Assembly (NCBI GenBank): GCA_027257055.1
Contig: JAPVLO010000138.1
Location: 6,386,001 to 6,450,000, forward strand
DNA: 64,000 bases
Direction of reading: 5' to 3'
Origin: Cephalopachus bancanus
Lineage: Eukaryota; Chordata; Mammalia; Primates; Tarsiidae
How positions within the stretch are numbered: position 1 is the first letter of the stretch; each line of letters begins with the position of its first letter. Under the pieces are notes generated by a model, which searched no databases, was not told the origin of the DNA, and worked only from the letters and a program-made list of their open reading frames with translations. This document shows positions 61,157 through 64,000 of the stretch, in pieces. A program made the position numbers and the translations under genes.

Positions 61157-61999
61157 CCATTATGATTTCTTTTTGGTGGGAAGGGATCTGGGGGGAATCT
61201 TGATGGGAATGCCATAAACAGAGAGCTTTATCTCAATGCCAGTAGAAAAATCAGCAGATGCAAAGTAGACAGAAACAACAACAAAAATAGAGAGCTAGAC
61301 AGAGAACTTAGAAGACTCCCTGTGTCACCTTTATAGTTGCTGGTTTTTCAGATAATGATAGTTTGAACTCTGAGTTTTCCTTGATGTAATTTGCCCGTCA
61401 GTTTTAAAAATGTGCACAAGAACAGATCATGCAATGTAGCCATCTGTAGTCCCAGAAAGCCTGGCATCTCTTAATGTTTGAGAATCCCATTCCATTTCTT
61501 ATTAATCTCTCAAGAGCAAAAAATATATACATAAATTCTGTCAGGAAATGTCAGGAGTTTAGACTAGTGTTTTAGATGGTGGCAATCACGCTCCTAGCAT
61601 TAAATTAGTCACTTTGCATTCACCACTTAGAATGTTTACTTTTGCTCTTGACAGAGTTTCAGAAACAAGCAAGAGGAAAGAGTCAAGCCAAATCAAATGA
61701 AACCAAGATATGACCAGTCTGGTTTGCTTAGTTAACAAATGCAGGCAGATAAACATTTTAGCAGTTTCTTTTTTGTTTGTTTGTTTTAACTTTTTTGTTT
61801 TGGCTTCTCTGTGGAAGAAAAAACAACATTTTAACCTAGGTGTGCGGATCAAACAAAATATTAAACTAAGAACATAGACCAGACTGAGAGTAAATTCACC
61901 AAAGGACAGGCCTCACAGACAGAATGTAAATTCTGTAGAAACCAGGGTACTTAATTCAGAAAGACACTTGTCTTTATACCAGAAAAGACTCACCAGAAA

Positions 62000-62390
62000 A
62001 GACAAAGAAAGTATTTAATCATTCCAGGAAGAATGTATGGTCCTTTATTAAAGTGATGCTATCCAAAGCAAACCCTAAATAGCATCAAAAAAGCCTCTGA
62101 GAGGAGATAGGAAGCTTATTAGGCAGAGAGGTAAGGCCCCCAGGAGACTTAACACCTGTGGGAACACCCCGCTGTACCATCCCCACTATGTAATTGTCAG
62201 CTGAAAATGTGGTTAAGAACATTCTCTTAATCCAGGACATACTGCTAAAAGGAACTTTTTGCTGCTTAAACTCAGACGCAGCAACTTAACTAAAGGTCCT
62301 AACTTGACCTTGGCTTCTTATAATATTATTAACATAGCATTTGCATTGCTGTTTTACCCCCACGGTGGGTTTTTCTGTGGTACTTATAGG
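62000..62390 (-). other. Unclassified, weakly LTR-like stretch
   Basis: On the minus strand a TAATAAG-type box (complement near 62119) and an AATAAA (complement near 62047) lie about 70 bp apart with GC-richer sequence upstream. The layout is like an LTR, but no ends or target duplication could be found. Confidence 0.2.
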
Positions 62391-62409
62391 TAATATTTAA
62401 GATGGAGTA

Positions 62410-62695
62410 GCCGGGCTGGATGGCTCAGCCTGTAATCCCGAGCCTTTGGGAGGCTGAGGTGAGTGGATTGCCTGAACCGTGGGTTCGAGACCCACCTGGG
62501 CAGCGAGACCTCATCTCTACAATAAATCAAAAAATCAGCCGGGCGTGGTAGCGCATGCCTGTAATTCCGGCTACTCGGAAGGCTGAGGTGGAAGGATCGC
62601 TGGCCCAGCAGGTGGAGGCTGCGGTGGCCTGGAGTATCCGCTGCACTCCAGTTTGGGTGACAGAGTGAGACTCCAACTCAAAAAAAAAAAAAAAA
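62410..62695 (+). mobile_element. Alu, young lineage subfamily
   Basis: Flanked by AGATGGAGTA (62400-62409, 62696-62705). Subfamily marks are present; the hairpin is degraded (GTGGCCTGGAGTATCCGC). Confidence 0.95.
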
Positions 62696-63118
62696 AGATG
62701 GAGTAACTTTGGTCAAGGACTCGCATCAGCAATAAAAATTGGGTCTCAGGAAGTAAGGTGTGAGTGAGATGTAAATAAGAGAAACACCCCCAGAAAAGAA
62801 AAGATAAAAAACCACAAACTCCTAGCACCAGTTACCCATTTGGGGCCCTCTTTTTCTGGAGAGTTTGTTGCTTAATGTTTCAGTATCTGCGTTCCTTAAT
62901 CTTCTTTGTCTGGGACAAGAAACTGAGGTTGCTGGTTTAAGCTGACAGTGGAGGTCTTAACTTCTGCAACACCTCTACCAAAAGGAAAGAGGTCCAGCCT
63001 AAGGGAAGAGTCACCAGGACGGGAAAGGTGAGTCATGAGAGCAGAGAGCTCATGGGGCTCAAGTGAGCACTGCACGCAGGTTCCAAGAACTGGAGATTCC
63101 TTCTCACGGTGAACTTTT

Positions 63119-63135
63119 TCGGGGCCTGTTTCTGA
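63119..63135 (-). other. Candidate retroviral primer-binding site
   Basis: The complement reads TCAGAAACAGGCCCCGA, just inside the 5' LTR-like repeat. It matches 11 of 17 bases of the tRNA-Leu-type site used by ERVL elements, and most mismatches are transitions. Weak on its own; position is the main support. Confidence 0.3.
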
Positions 63136-63139
63136 CACA

Positions 63140-63574
63140 TTTCCAACACAAATAACAGACACAAAGAGGACCTCTAAAAGAAAACGTATTTATTTGAAAA
63201 TAGAGCATTGCAATGGGGATATGCATGCCATAGTAAGCTAGATGCATATTCAGGAAGGTTAAACAATAGGTTTTTAAAGGAAAAAGTAGGGAAGATTACA
63301 TAATTATTTCGAAATGACTATTTTTGGCTACAAAATTAAATAGCCAGGGTGACACCATTCTGAGGCTGGATAGACAGTTGCCGAGCAAGATGTCTTGCAG
63401 AAGTATATTTTATGTGAAGTCGCGACAGCTTTCGTGCAAAGTCTTGGTTTTGTAGAAGTCTTTTTTATTACCAGGCGTACAAGTGTGAGAACCCTCTCTT
63501 CATTGCTCTCCTTGTGGTTATTTGTGAGTTTTCTTTTAACATCAGTGGCTCAATTTTGATTTTGACTACTTTCA
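63140..63574 (-). mobile_element. ERVL-like LTR, upstream (5') copy
   Basis: Counterpart of 54684-55096 in the same orientation, slightly longer. On the minus strand it starts TGAAAGTAGTCAAAATC and has CAAATAAATACG near its end. No matching 5-bp target duplication could be seen at the outer flanks, which is not surprising at this age. Confidence 0.6.
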
Positions 63575-64000
63575 TTGTGTAATTGGCAGAAAATACCAAT
63601 GGATTAGAGTTGACAGCTGAATTAAAATCTATTTATTATCCTTGTTCTAAGGAAGAAAATAACAGGCTTTCATTGTAATATAATTTCACTTTTTTATTTT
63701 CAGTTAATTCTTCTGATTTTTAGTCCAACTTTCATTATAATTTTAAGGCCTTATTTATTTTAATGATTGAATATAACACCGTGTATAAAAACTGAAGTGA
63801 TTTTTGTGGAAAAAATGTTTGAAACCCAATTTAAATTAGAATGAACAAAGAAAATGTGTTTTTTAAATAATGAGTTTGGCCTTATAACAGTTATTCTTAT
63901 GATATATTTTAGCTTTCTTCTTAATTTATTCAAAATAAGCATTTTAAAAATAGAAGACTAAAGCATACATACACAGAGTTTTTAAATCACTAAGTCAAAC
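63575..64000. other. Unique AT-rich sequence to window end
   Basis: Nothing is recognised. The short minus frame 63760-63942 has no domain signature. Confidence 0.5.

Larger units (their letters stand above)
55097..63139 (-). mobile_element. Putative internal region of an ancient ERVL-like provirus
   Basis: The sequence between two related LTR-like repeats is about 8.0 kb, or about 6.1 kb after removing seven Alus, a reasonable length for a retroviral interior. On the minus strand the 3' LTR is preceded by AAAGAAAAAAAAA, a polypurine tract, and the 5' LTR is followed by a degenerate tRNA-Leu-like primer site. I could not recognise gag or pol motifs, and all frames are short, so coding identity is unproven. 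It also contains an internal direct repeat (60524-60612 and 61715-61815). Confidence 0.45.

Overview
This window looks like repeat-rich, intergenic nuclear DNA from a primate. It is AT-rich and full of L1 LINEs, dimeric 7SL-derived Alu SINEs, and LTRs of ERV1, ERV2 and ERVL/MaLR type, with a few DNA-transposon relics. No cellular protein-coding gene, tRNA or rRNA was found. The longest open frames are antisense or degraded frames inside mobile elements. The younger Alus carry shared diagnostic changes unlike human AluS/AluY and unlike the common lemur/galago forms: GGCTCAGCCTGTAATCCCG near the start, AATAAATCAAA in the mid linker, GTGGCCGGGAGCGGCCAC in the right arm, and ACTCCAACTC before the tail. 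My best guess is a tarsier, a haplorhine outside the anthropoids; this is inference from the SINE and L1 lineage, not proof.

Layout. 1-10548: a near full-length, internally deleted L1 on the minus strand (101-7026) with its own 5' UTR and two Alu insertions. It abuts an older plus-strand L1 that is split by an ERV2-type solo LTR with a perfect 6-bp target duplication. 10549-31162: mostly unique AT-rich DNA with a mariner transposase relic (15.7-16.1 kb), old LINE pieces, MLT1-type LTR pieces and two Alus. 31163-35739: the most striking locus. A 5'-inverted L1 took two independent ERV2 LTR insertions in opposite orientation, and the segment between them was then inverted, leaving the 6-bp target duplications swapped between the two LTRs. 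35740-45329: possible degraded retroviral internal sequence, an ERV1 LTR with a repeat-bearing U5 (41.6-42.3 kb), a second solo LTR with a 4-bp duplication (42695-43122) and five Alus. 45330-53840: mostly unique, with ERVL/MaLR-like stretches and a tiny poly(A)-tailed copy of exactly the R segment of the ERV1 LTR family (49914-49996). 54684-63574: two related LTR-like repeats in the same orientation about 8 kb apart, with a polypurine tract at one and a primer-site-like sequence at the other. I read these as an ancient minus-strand provirus invaded by seven Alus.

The elements form a history, not a pathway: ancient LINE/MaLR/ERVL pieces and mariner first, then older Alus and lineage L1s, then ERV LTRs and the young Alu subfamily. 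The most notable observations are the TSD-swapped LTR inversion, the R-only retrocopy, the self-complementary hairpin in the young Alu right arm, and the paired-LTR ERVL-like remnant.
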